NCBI GenBank assembly: GCA_002387325.1
Contig: DGIN01000030.1
Span: forward strand, 1 to 16,268
Reading direction: 5' to 3'
Length of the DNA: 16,268 bases
Source of the DNA: Bacteroidales bacterium UBA4621
GTDB taxonomy: Bacteria; Bacteroidota; Bacteroidia; Bacteroidales; Paludibacteraceae
Shown: positions 1 through 6,228 of the stretch, one piece after another
Numbering within the stretch: the first letter of the stretch is position 1
How the letters are laid out: each line of letters starts with the position of its first letter
Notes under the pieces: model-generated
Databases searched by the model: none
What the model saw: only the letters and a program-made list of their open reading frames with translations
What the model was told of the DNA's origin: nothing
Made by a program: the position numbers and the translations under genes

Positions 1-971
1 GTGTCGAGCCCTATCAGGAAGCCACTACTACCAAGCCTTTTGAGGGCGGATATGCCAACGGCGGTTTCATACCTTTCGACCTGCGCCGCACACCCGAAGT
101 GCAACTCGGCAGCCCCACCACCATATTTGCCGACCTCGGCTGGTTTGAGGGTGCCACACGCTTGGAGGTCTTTGTCAACGGCGCCAGCGTATTCTCCACC
201 ACCGACGAGAACAACGACTCTTTCACCATCGGCAAAGAGCAACTGAATATATGGGGCACCAACACGCTCAAACTGAAGTCCGACAACGGCATTGAGCAGA
301 CGGCGCAAATCAAGTACCCCGACTTTGTCTTCACCGCCACGCAGGGCAATCGCGACAGCATTATCGTGGAGTGGAATACCCTGCAAGACATACAGGCGTA
401 TTCCATCCGCCGCCGTGTGGCAAACACTGCGGACGCTTTCGTAGAGGTGGCTCTCGTGAGCGACACCACCCGCTGGGCGGACACCTCGGAAGAGACTTTT
501 ATCGGCGAGTTCGAGTACACCATTATGCCGCTACTGACCCATAACGAGGAGGCAGGTCCGCAACCCGCTGCCGTGATTGGCTACCGTGCGCAGGACATCG
601 CCCGCCCTGTTACTATCACCCCCACCGAACACGGCACCGTAACCGCCGACAAACCCACTGCCCGCTATGGCGAAACGGTAACGCTCACTATCACCCCCGC
701 CGAGGGCTACGCCTTCGAGCAACTGACTGTCTTGGACGGCGAAACGGAACTACCCGTAACCACCACCGCAGAAGGCACTTATACCTTCACTATGCCCGCC
801 GCCGATGTGGTCGTCTCTGCCACGTTCAAGGCGGAAACAGGCATCTGGGACGCCACGGCAACAGACCTTGCTCCGCACAAAATCATCCGCCACGGACAGG
901 TCTTTATCCTCCGCGGTGGCAAAGTATATACCCCAATGGGTGTAGAGGTCGGACAGATGAACGGACGCTAA
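1..971 (+). CDS. C-terminal part of a modular secreted/surface protein (Fn3 + InlB-B-like repeat + short C-terminal tail), 5'-truncated
   Basis: The frame is open from base 3 and stops with TAA at 969-971, giving the last 322 residues of a protein that begins outside the window. Numbering from the edge: a beta-rich module at 1-104 (FDLRRT at 25-30, FADLGWF at 42-48, LNIWGTNTLKL at 81-91); a fibronectin type III-like domain at 105-202 (SIIVEWN, YSIRRR, EFEYTIMPL); one InlB-B/Flg_new-type repeat at 203-276 (GETVTLTITPAEGY, then YTFTMPAADVVVSATFK); and a basic tail at 292-318 (KIIRHGQVFILRGGKVYTP). Such tails (lysine/arginine-rich, 'GQ..IlR.GK.Y...G') are common at the ends of secreted Bacteroidales proteins and may be a sorting or anchoring signal, but I cannot assign it to a defined type IX secretion family. 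An adhesion or structural role is inferred from the domains; no catalytic residues are visible. Its parts match those of the large protein at 11491, so the two are paralogues. Confidence 0.88.
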   Translation, partial: VEPYQEATTTKPFEGGYANGGFIPFDLRRTPEVQLGSPTTIFADLGWFEGATRLEVFVNGASVFSTTDENNDSFTIGKEQLNIWGTNTLKLKSDNGIEQTAQIKYPDFVFTATQGNRDSIIVEWNTLQDIQAYSIRRRVANTADAFVEVALVSDTTRWADTSEETFIGEFEYTIMPLLTHNEEAGPQPAAVIGYRAQDIARPVTITPTEHGTVTADKPTARYGETVTLTITPAEGYAFEQLTVLDGETELPVTTTAEGTYTFTMPAADVVVSATFKAETGIWDATATDLAPHKIIRHGQVFILRGGKVYTPMGVEVGQMNGR

Positions 972-1498
972 TGTCGGTTCATCACCACTATGCACAAATC
1001 ATCATAGAAACGCTGATACTCCTTTTCGGAGATGGCTTTCGGGGCTGTCAGTACCACCAACGGGTGCGGCTGGCAGCCCTCTCTGTAGGCGGGGTGCCGG
1101 TGAGGGTAGGGATTAGTCAGAAAACCGCAATGCGTATAGAACCGCAGTCGTGCTGCCGAAATATCATCCACTATGGGGTCAATCTCCAGCAGAATGGTCT
1201 TGCCTTTCTGCTCGACAAACGCTTTGAGCACACGGCTTCCGTAGCCTTGCCCCCGCAGGCTGGAGTCAATGGCGAAATGCTCTATATAGATATAGGTGTC
1301 AAACTCCCAATAGGAGATAAAACCTGTCCACTTGCCATCGTCCGTATAGCCCGCCAGATGATACGCTGCCTGCTCGAAAGCCCACGCCTGTTGCGCCTCT
1401 GTGCGCTGCTCAAAGATGGGGAAACTGCTGCTGTACAATGCCTTAAACCGGCTGTACAACCTGTCGTCCATACGTCGGATATCTGTTTCTTGTATCAT
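968..1498 (-). CDS. GNAT family N-acetyltransferase
   Basis: A 176-residue cytoplasmic protein with the GNAT fold. The acetyl-CoA pyrophosphate-binding loop (motif A) is RGQGYGSRVL at residues 82-91, preceded by the beta-4 strand YIEHFAID at 71-78. It is followed by ILLEID (102-107) and a motif-B-like helix ending in RLRFYTHCGF (117-126), which fits the usual acetyl-CoA pocket. The substrate cannot be read from sequence. I chose ATG at 1498 (MIQETDIRRM) over ATG at 1522 because a TAnnTTTG promoter box on this strand lies at 1520-1527 and would overlap the upstream start; ATG at 1471 (MDDRLYSRF) is a further option. Its stop codon (968-970) overlaps the stop of the convergent upstream gene (969-971). 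It is divergent from glmS across a 249-bp spacer. Confidence 0.87.
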   Translation of the reverse strand: MIQETDIRRMDDRLYSRFKALYSSSFPIFEQRTEAQQAWAFEQAAYHLAGYTDDGKWTGFISYWEFDTYIYIEHFAIDSSLRGQGYGSRVLKAFVEQKGKTILLEIDPIVDDISAARLRFYTHCGFLTNPYPHRHPAYREGCQPHPLVVLTAPKAISEKEYQRFYDDLCIVVMNRH

Positions 1499-1519
1499 AT
1501 TCTGTTTCGTCTGCTGCCG

Positions 1520-1548
1520 CAAAATTACTGCTTTTGAAACTAATACAA
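1520..1548 (-). promoter_or_regulatory. Proximal candidate promoter of the GNAT gene
   Basis: Read on the minus strand, TAATTTTG (1527-1520) matches the Bacteroidetes -7 consensus TAnnTTTG. A TTG core (1548-1546) lies 18 bases upstream of it. The spacing is shorter than the usual 19-21 bases because this copy lacks two bases present in the distal copy at 1583-1614, so it may be the weaker one. Confidence 0.45.
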
Positions 1549-1550
1549 TT

Positions 1551-1582
1551 TTCGCGGGTCTCTCGCGGGTCTTTCGCGGGCT
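1551..1582. repeat. Three-copy 11-bp tandem repeat (TTCGCGGGTCT type)
   Basis: Units at 1551-1561 (TTCGCGGGTCT), 1562-1572 (CTCGCGGGTCT) and 1573-1582 (TTCGCGGGCT) form a GC-rich island in otherwise AT-rich spacer DNA. It sits between the two duplicated GNAT promoter copies. No function is known to me. Confidence 0.8.
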
Positions 1583-1583
1583 G

Positions 1584-1615
1584 CAAAGTTACTGTTTTTG
1601 AAAATAATATACAAG
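1584..1615 (-). promoter_or_regulatory. Distal candidate promoter of the GNAT gene
   Basis: On the minus strand TAACTTTG (1591-1584) is a perfect TAnnTTTG box, with CTTG (1615-1612) exactly 20 bases upstream as a near-match to the -33 TTTG. The segment 1583-1614 is an imperfect copy of 1519-1548 (three mismatches and a two-base gap), so the GNAT gene has tandemly duplicated promoters. Bases 1581-1592 are the exact inverted complement of 1706-1717 in the divergent glmS promoter. Confidence 0.55.
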
Positions 1616-1682
1616 ATATGTGCTTTATTTGTAGCCCTTCAGAACAATCTGCTGTTTATTATGGGTAAAAATGTATATTTTA

Positions 1683-1714
1683 TTTGATTTTCCAAGAAAA
1701 AAAACGTAACTTTG
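1683..1714 (+). promoter_or_regulatory. Bacteroidetes-type promoter of glmS
   Basis: TTTG at 1683-1686, a 20-base spacer, then TAACTTTG at 1707-1714 fits the primary sigma consensus of Bacteroidetes (TTTG / TAnnTTTG). Transcription would start near 1720, leaving a leader of about 27 nt before the ATG at 1748. That is too short for a glmS ribozyme or riboswitch. Confidence 0.75.
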
Positions 1715-1747
1715 CAGCCGTTTTTGTAAAAATCAACTAACTTATTT

Positions 1748-3592
1748 ATGTGTGGAATTGTAGGCTATATCGGAAAACGGGATGCATATCCTGTTCTCAT
1801 CAAGGGGCTTCATCGCCTCGAATACCGCGGTTATGACAGTGCCGGTGTGGCACTTATCAGCCCGTCTGGCAAACTCAATGTATATAAAACAAAAGGTAAA
1901 GTCGCTGATTTGGAGGCGTTTGCTTCCGACAAAGATGTGAGTGGCACGGTCGGTATCGCCCATACACGTTGGGCTACCCATGGCGAACCAAATACCATCA
2001 ATGCCCACCCGCACTACTCCGAGTCGGAGGAACTCGCTATCATCCACAATGGCATCATCGAGAACTACGCTGTACTCAAGCAGGGCTTGCAGCAGCACGG
2101 CTACACGTTCCGTTCCCAGACCGACACCGAGGTGCTGGTGCAACTCATCGAATATACCAAGCGTACCGACAAGGTGGACTTGAAAACTGCTGTCCAACTG
2201 GCTCTCAATCAGGTGGTTGGGGCGTATGCCATTGCGGTACTCGACCGCTCAAACCCAAACATCATCGTTGCCGCTCGCAAGGGCAGTCCGCTGGTGGTCG
2301 GTATCGGTCAGGACGAGTATTTCCTTGCTTCCGATGCCACCCCCATTGTCGAATATACCGACAAGGTGGTCTATATCAACGATGAGGAGGTGGTTACACT
2401 TGAGCGTGGCAAAGAACTTGACATCACCACTATCGGCAATGTCCGCAAGACACCCGAAATCAAACGGTTGGAGTTTACGCTCTCCCAGTTGGAGAAGGGT
2501 GGTTACCCGCATTTTATGATCAAGGAGATTTTTGAGCAGCCGCGCACGCTTGCCGATTCTATGCGCGGGCGGGTCAATATCGAGCATAACAACATCGCCC
2601 TCTCGGGATTCATCGACAACAAGGAGCGTTTCCTCAATGCCAAGCGTATCATCATTACCGCCTGCGGCACCTCGTGGCATGCGGGCTTGATAGCCATGTA
2701 TGCTATGGAGGAGTTCGCGCAGGTGCCGGTCGAGGTGGAGTACTCCAGCGAGTTCCGTTACCGCAAGCCTGTCATTCACCCCGACGATGTGGTTATCGCC
2801 ATCTCCCAGTCGGGCGAAACGGCGGATACCTTGGCGGCAATCCAACTGGCAAAAGAAAAGGGGGCGTTCATATTCTCTATCTGCAACGTGGTCGGTGCCT
2901 CTATTCCGCGCCTCTCCGACAGCGGTTGCTACACCCATGTCGGTCCGGAGATTGGTGTCGCTTCCACCAAGGCGTTCACCGCGCAGGTTACCGCCCTCAC
3001 AATGCTTGCGCTCTGTATCGGGCGTGAGAAAAAGACCATCAGCGAAGAGAAATACCTCTCTATCGTCCGCGAACTGGCGCTTATTCCCGATAAAATAAAG
3101 ACTATTCTCAATCAGGACAGTGCCATCGCCGAGTTTGCCAAGACGTTCACCTATGCGCAGAATTTTATCTATCTCGGGCGCGGGTATAACTACCCCGTGG
3201 CATTGGAGGGCGCACTCAAACTAAAGGAAATCAGTTATATACATGCCGAGGGCTATCCTGCTGCTGAGATGAAACACGGACCTATTGCCCTCATCTCGCA
3301 GGAGATGCCCGTGGTAGTCATTGCCCCCCATTGCGGTACCTACGAAAAAGTGGTGTCGAATATACAGGAAATCAAAGCACGCAAAGGACGCGTCATCAGT
3401 GTCGTTACGGAAGGCGACATACTCGTCAGCAATATGTCTGATTTTACGATTATTGTCCCACCCACCGAGGAGTGTCTCACGCCGCTGCTGACGGTCATCC
3501 CGCTGCAACTGCTGGCGTACCACATTGCCGTGGCAAAAGGCTGCGATGTCGATCAACCACGCAACCTCGCCAAGTCCGTAACCGTAGAGTAA
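1748..3592 (+). CDS. glmS: Glutamine-fructose-6-phosphate aminotransferase (isomerizing)
   Basis: A 614-residue protein of the usual family length that makes glucosamine-6-phosphate from fructose-6-phosphate and glutamine, the committed step to UDP-GlcNAc for peptidoglycan and LPS. The N-terminal Ntn-type glutaminase domain (about 1-230) begins MCGIVGYIG, so Cys2 becomes the nucleophile once Met is removed; HTRWATHG (72-79), NGIIENY (101-107) and TDTE (125-128) shape the glutamine site. Two SIS sugar-isomerase domains follow: TACGTSWHA (304-312), SQSGETADT (353-361) and STKAFTAQ (406-413) in the first; EGALKLKE (487-494) and HAEGY (499-503) in the second; the C-terminus DQPRNLAKSVTVE carries the conserved Lys609. 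It appears monocistronic: own promoter in front and a 308-bp spacer behind. It would draw on glutamine made by GlnN, encoded 2.6 kb downstream. Identification is secure. Confidence 0.98.
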   Translation: MCGIVGYIGKRDAYPVLIKGLHRLEYRGYDSAGVALISPSGKLNVYKTKGKVADLEAFASDKDVSGTVGIAHTRWATHGEPNTINAHPHYSESEELAIIHNGIIENYAVLKQGLQQHGYTFRSQTDTEVLVQLIEYTKRTDKVDLKTAVQLALNQVVGAYAIAVLDRSNPNIIVAARKGSPLVVGIGQDEYFLASDATPIVEYTDKVVYINDEEVVTLERGKELDITTIGNVRKTPEIKRLEFTLSQLEKGGYPHFMIKEIFEQPRTLADSMRGRVNIEHNNIALSGFIDNKERFLNAKRIIITACGTSWHAGLIAMYAMEEFAQVPVEVEYSSEFRYRKPVIHPDDVVIAISQSGETADTLAAIQLAKEKGAFIFSICNVVGASIPRLSDSGCYTHVGPEIGVASTKAFTAQVTALTMLALCIGREKKTISEEKYLSIVRELALIPDKIKTILNQDSAIAEFAKTFTYAQNFIYLGRGYNYPVALEGALKLKEISYIHAEGYPAAEMKHGPIALISQEMPVVVIAPHCGTYEKVVSNIQEIKARKGRVISVVTEGDILVSNMSDFTIIVPPTEECLTPLLTVIPLQLLAYHIAVAKGCDVDQPRNLAKSVTVE

Positions 3593-3900
3593 TAGCCCCC
3601 CGCAAAATTAACGGTCAATAAATAATCAATTAATGATTAATTAACGGCTGTTAACGGATAACTTTTTAGTGAACATTAATGGAAAAACCAATGGCTATTA
3701 GCGGAGTCCCTTTACGGAGTGTGGAAAAACAGAACATCTCGGAGATAGAAAAGTAAGATGGATGGTTATAGGATGGTTATAGGATGGTTATAGGATAGTT
3801 GATGGAAATATAGAACATTTCGGATACGAACCTATATGGAGATTTGCCACTGTGTGGTTGTTTTGTACAAGGTGGGGAGAATATGATTTGATATGAAGAA
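3593..3900. other. 308-bp spacer between glmS and the prsW-like gene: repeats, no gene seen
   Basis: AT-rich, with no supported ORF. It holds three TTAACGG copies (3608-3614, 3641-3647, 3651-3657), the middle two forming a small TTAAC/GTTAA hairpin (3641-3654); ACATTAATGGAAA (3673-3685), which recurs before dapF; a pair of direct repeats AGAACATCTCGGA (3731-3743) and AGAACATTTCGGA (3812-3824); and between those an 11-bp tandem repeat. I see no strong GC hairpin with a T-tail to end glmS, and no good TAnnTTTG box for the downstream gene. Confidence 0.7.
3760..3800. repeat. 11-bp tandem repeat (GGATGGTTATA), about 3.7 copies
   Basis: Three perfect units at 3760-3770, 3771-3781 and 3782-3792 are followed by a partial variant GGATAGTT at 3793-3800. 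Perfect copies suggest recent expansion by slippage or active maintenance. They sit about 100 bp upstream of the prsW-like start codon. Confidence 0.9.
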
Positions 3901-4638
3901 ATGACAAGTGTCTGTACCATTATTTTTGCCGCTGTCTTGCCCGCATTCTTGCTGGTGCTGTATATATGGGGCAAAGACAAATACGATCGCGAACCGTTTT
4001 CGCAGATCGTGAAAGGCGTATTCTATGGCGTATTGTCGGCGGGGATTGCCTGTTTATTGGAAATCGGAATACAGATCTTCGGATTCGTACCACAAGAACC
4101 ATCTACCTTTCTGCAAGCCGTATGGAAAGCCTTTGTCGGGGCGGCTATACCCGAGGAGTTTGCCAAACTGCTGATGCTCTGGCTCCTGCTGCGCAATAAC
4201 CGCTATTTCAACGAGCGTTTCGACGGTATCGTCTATGCCTGCTGTATCGGAATGGGATTTGCCGCCACCGAAAACCTGATCTACCTGTTCAACAACATCT
4301 CGCAATGGGAAGGCGTGGCGGTACAACGCGCCGTCTTTGCCGTACCGGGACATTTCCTCTTTGCCGTAGCAATGGGCTATTTCTACTCTATGGTCTGTTT
4401 CGGAGACATCAGTTGGCGAAAGCGAAGCCGTATCTTCTGGATACCCGTACTGCTACACGGCACGTATGATTCGCTGCTGTTTATGGTCAATCTCGGTACA
4501 ATGCTGAGCGGGCTGTTGCTGATTGTTTTTTATGTATTCTGTTGGGAAATGCTACGATACGGGCGCAAGAGTATCCGGGACAATATGGAGCGGGACCGCC
4601 AAGACCCCAACCAAATCGCCTACTGGAAAGAACGGTGA
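3901..4638 (+). CDS. PrsW family intramembrane metalloprotease
   Basis: A 245-residue polytopic membrane protein. The PrsW-family motifs sit within or near predicted membrane helices: PEEFAK (84-89, with E85, E86 and K89), GMGFAATENLIY (117-128, E124 and N125), PGHF (149-152, H151) and LLHGTYD (184-190, H186). The Glu and His residues would bind the catalytic metal. Hydrophobic stretches near 6-23, 38-60, 72-97, 108-130, 142-165, 178-198 and 200-217 suggest seven or so helices, followed by a charged C-terminal tail (221-245). In Bacillus subtilis, PrsW cleaves the anti-sigma factor RsiW; here no anti-sigma gene is adjacent, so the substrate is unknown. ATG at 3901 is the first in-frame start and gives a sensible first helix. 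Family assignment is firm; the biological role is not. Confidence 0.9.
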   Translation: MTSVCTIIFAAVLPAFLLVLYIWGKDKYDREPFSQIVKGVFYGVLSAGIACLLEIGIQIFGFVPQEPSTFLQAVWKAFVGAAIPEEFAKLLMLWLLLRNNRYFNERFDGIVYACCIGMGFAATENLIYLFNNISQWEGVAVQRAVFAVPGHFLFAVAMGYFYSMVCFGDISWRKRSRIFWIPVLLHGTYDSLLFMVNLGTMLSGLLLIVFYVFCWEMLRYGRKSIRDNMERDRQDPNQIAYWKER

Positions 4639-4774
4639 TTTCTGATGTGTATGGGTTGATAGGTTTATCGGTTTATGCGTGGTGTGGATGGTTTTATGCG
4701 TTTAACCGACTGAACTTATCAACCTGTTGAACAACCAATAAACGGATAAACTCCTAAACGAATAAACAACCAAA
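4639..4774. repeat. Spacer with imperfect GGTTTAT / ATAAAC repeats
   Basis: The 136 bp between the prsW-like gene and holA contains degenerate GGTTTAT units (4660-4700) and then ATAAAC/CTAAAC units on the opposite sense (4737-4767). The two halves could pair weakly with each other. There is no clear promoter box or terminator, so holA may be co-transcribed with the upstream gene. Confidence 0.5.
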
Positions 4775-5824
4775 ATGGCAAAATACGAAGAAGTGATGCT
4801 TTCGCTGCGGCAGGGTAAGTATGCCCCTGTCTATATGCTCTGTGGCGAAGAACCGTACTATATAGACAAGGTAAGCGACTGGATAGAGACACACGTGCTG
4901 GACGAGATGGCGCGTGAGTTCGATCAGACCATCGTCTATGGCAAAGACCTCGCACCGGCTAACTCACCGGATATCGCACCAGTCATTGCTGCCGCACGCG
5001 GTTTTGCTATGATGGGCGGCAAAAAAGTGGTGCTGCTCAAAGAGGCGCAGCACGTCAAGAAATGGGAGGCACTGGGCTTCTATCTCGATAACCCGCAGCC
5101 CGATACTATTCTCGTCATCTGCTACAAATACGGTACACCCGACAAACGACAGACATGGTGGAAGAAATTGGAGAAAAGCGGGGCGGTCGTTATGCAGAGC
5201 GACAAACTGCGTGACTACCAGATAGAGAAATGGATTACCGACTATATCACACAGAAGAATCAGGAACTGCGGCAGCAGGGAAACGAGGTGAGTATCGACC
5301 CGCGGGTAACGCGTATCCTTGCCGACAATATAGGTACCGATCTGACAGCGGTTGCCGGTGCATTGCAAAAACTGATTGACGGGCGTCCCGCAGGGGTGAA
5401 AGTGATTGATTCCGCTTTGGTGGAACGCAACGTGGGTATCAGCAAAGACTTCAATGTCTTCGAGTTGCAAGCCGCTCTTATAAAAGGCGATGTGCTGAAA
5501 GCCAACCGTATCACGCAGTATTTTGCCACTGCCAAAGACCATCCGATGATTAAGGAACTCGGCGTGCTGTACGGTTTCTTTGTCAATCTGCTCATGTACC
5601 ACTACCTGCCCGACAAGAACGAGCGTTCCGCCGCACAGGCGTTGGGCGTCAATCCCTATTTTGTCAAAGACTACGCTGCTGCCGCACGCCGATACCCCGC
5701 AGGAAAAGTCTTCCGTATCATCGGTTATTTCCGCAACACCGACGCCCGGCTCAAAGGTATCAACAACCCTTCCGCTACCGACTCCGACCTCTGGAAAGAA
5801 CTCATCTACAAGATTATGCACTGA
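4775..5824 (+). CDS. holA: DNA polymerase III subunit delta
   Basis: A 349-residue protein, the normal size for HolA, the clamp-loader subunit that opens the beta sliding clamp. Recognisable family features are APVYMLCGEEPYYIDK (17-32, the degenerate P-loop region of the non-ATPase delta subunit), the beta-strand GGKKVVLLKEA (81-91), DTILVICYKYG (110-120), the mid-domain NIGTDLTAVAGALQKL (185-200) and KDFNVFELQAALIKGD (224-239), and the C-terminal collar helices ending ATDSDLWKELIYKIMH (334-349). It lies 136 bp after the prsW-like gene on the same strand and is followed by a good terminator at 5857-5888. Identification rests on the overall pattern of the HolA family in Bacteroidales. Confidence 0.95.
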   Translation: MAKYEEVMLSLRQGKYAPVYMLCGEEPYYIDKVSDWIETHVLDEMAREFDQTIVYGKDLAPANSPDIAPVIAAARGFAMMGGKKVVLLKEAQHVKKWEALGFYLDNPQPDTILVICYKYGTPDKRQTWWKKLEKSGAVVMQSDKLRDYQIEKWITDYITQKNQELRQQGNEVSIDPRVTRILADNIGTDLTAVAGALQKLIDGRPAGVKVIDSALVERNVGISKDFNVFELQAALIKGDVLKANRITQYFATAKDHPMIKELGVLYGFFVNLLMYHYLPDKNERSAAQALGVNPYFVKDYAAAARRYPAGKVFRIIGYFRNTDARLKGINNPSATDSDLWKELIYKIMH

Positions 5825-5856
5825 TTCCGGCGGAAGCAGAACATTAGTATCAAACA

Positions 5857-5888
5857 GGGCTGTCTGACAAGTGTAGGCAGCCTCTTTT
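5857..5888 (+). terminator. Rho-independent terminator after holA
   Basis: GGCTGTCT (5858-5865) pairs with AGGCAGCC (5875-5882), eight base pairs with one G-U, around a 9-nt loop. The T-rich tail CTCTTTT follows (to 5888). It begins 33 bp after the holA stop. The sequence resembles the dapL terminator at 11181-11212. Confidence 0.85.
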
Positions 5889-6130
5889 CAATGTCGTTTT
5901 TCCGGTGTTTTCTTAGACTTATTAAACACTCTCAAGTCCGTTTCAACGAGGCTTAGGAAACATTTGGTGCCAACTGCCGGATAAACGCCGTTTTTCGTGA
6001 GGTTTTCCCTGCTTTTAATTGTCTTTTGATGTGAAATCCACTGTTTAATCTGATTAAATGGTAAAAACAAGGAGTTTTTGACGCAATTATTTTGATTTTT
6101 GCAGAAAAATAACGAAAAATCACGTAAAAG
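5889..6130. other. AT-rich part of the holA-glnN spacer: nothing recognised
   Basis: The spacer between the holA terminator and the glnN promoter carries no supported ORF, RNA gene or repeat that I can recognise on either strand. Upstream regulatory sites for glnN may lie here but cannot be identified by eye. Confidence 0.6.
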
Positions 6131-6162
6131 TTTGCGTATGTCATAGAAATGCTGTACTTTTG
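6131..6162 (+). promoter_or_regulatory. Bacteroidetes-type promoter of glnN
   Basis: TTTG at 6131-6134, a spacer of exactly 20 bases, then TACTTTTG at 6155-6162: a full match to TTTG / TAnnTTTG. The predicted start of transcription near 6168 rules out the TTG codon at 6160 as a translation start and gives a leader of about 60 nt before ATG 6229. Confidence 0.8.
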
Positions 6163-6228
6163 CACCCGAAAACAAAAAACAACGTGCAACCAACAATGCG
6201 GCAAAGCCGCCATAAACCACAATACAAT

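Noticed and set aside
971..1537. A 188-codon plus-strand frame opposite the GNAT gene
   Set aside because: The minus-strand product has a clear GNAT motif A (RGQGYG) and promoter boxes; the plus-strand product has no recognisable feature.
1715..1747. A glmS ribozyme or riboswitch ahead of glmS
   Set aside because: The leader after the predicted transcription start is only about 27 nt, too short for the ribozyme.
3760..3800. CRISPR-like array
   Set aside because: The 11-bp units abut with no spacers, and no cas gene is present; it is a simple tandem repeat.
6160..6228. An N-terminal extension of GlnN starting at TTG 6160
   Set aside because: That codon lies in the -7 promoter box; the family-like N-terminus begins at ATG 6229 and gives the standard 729 residues.
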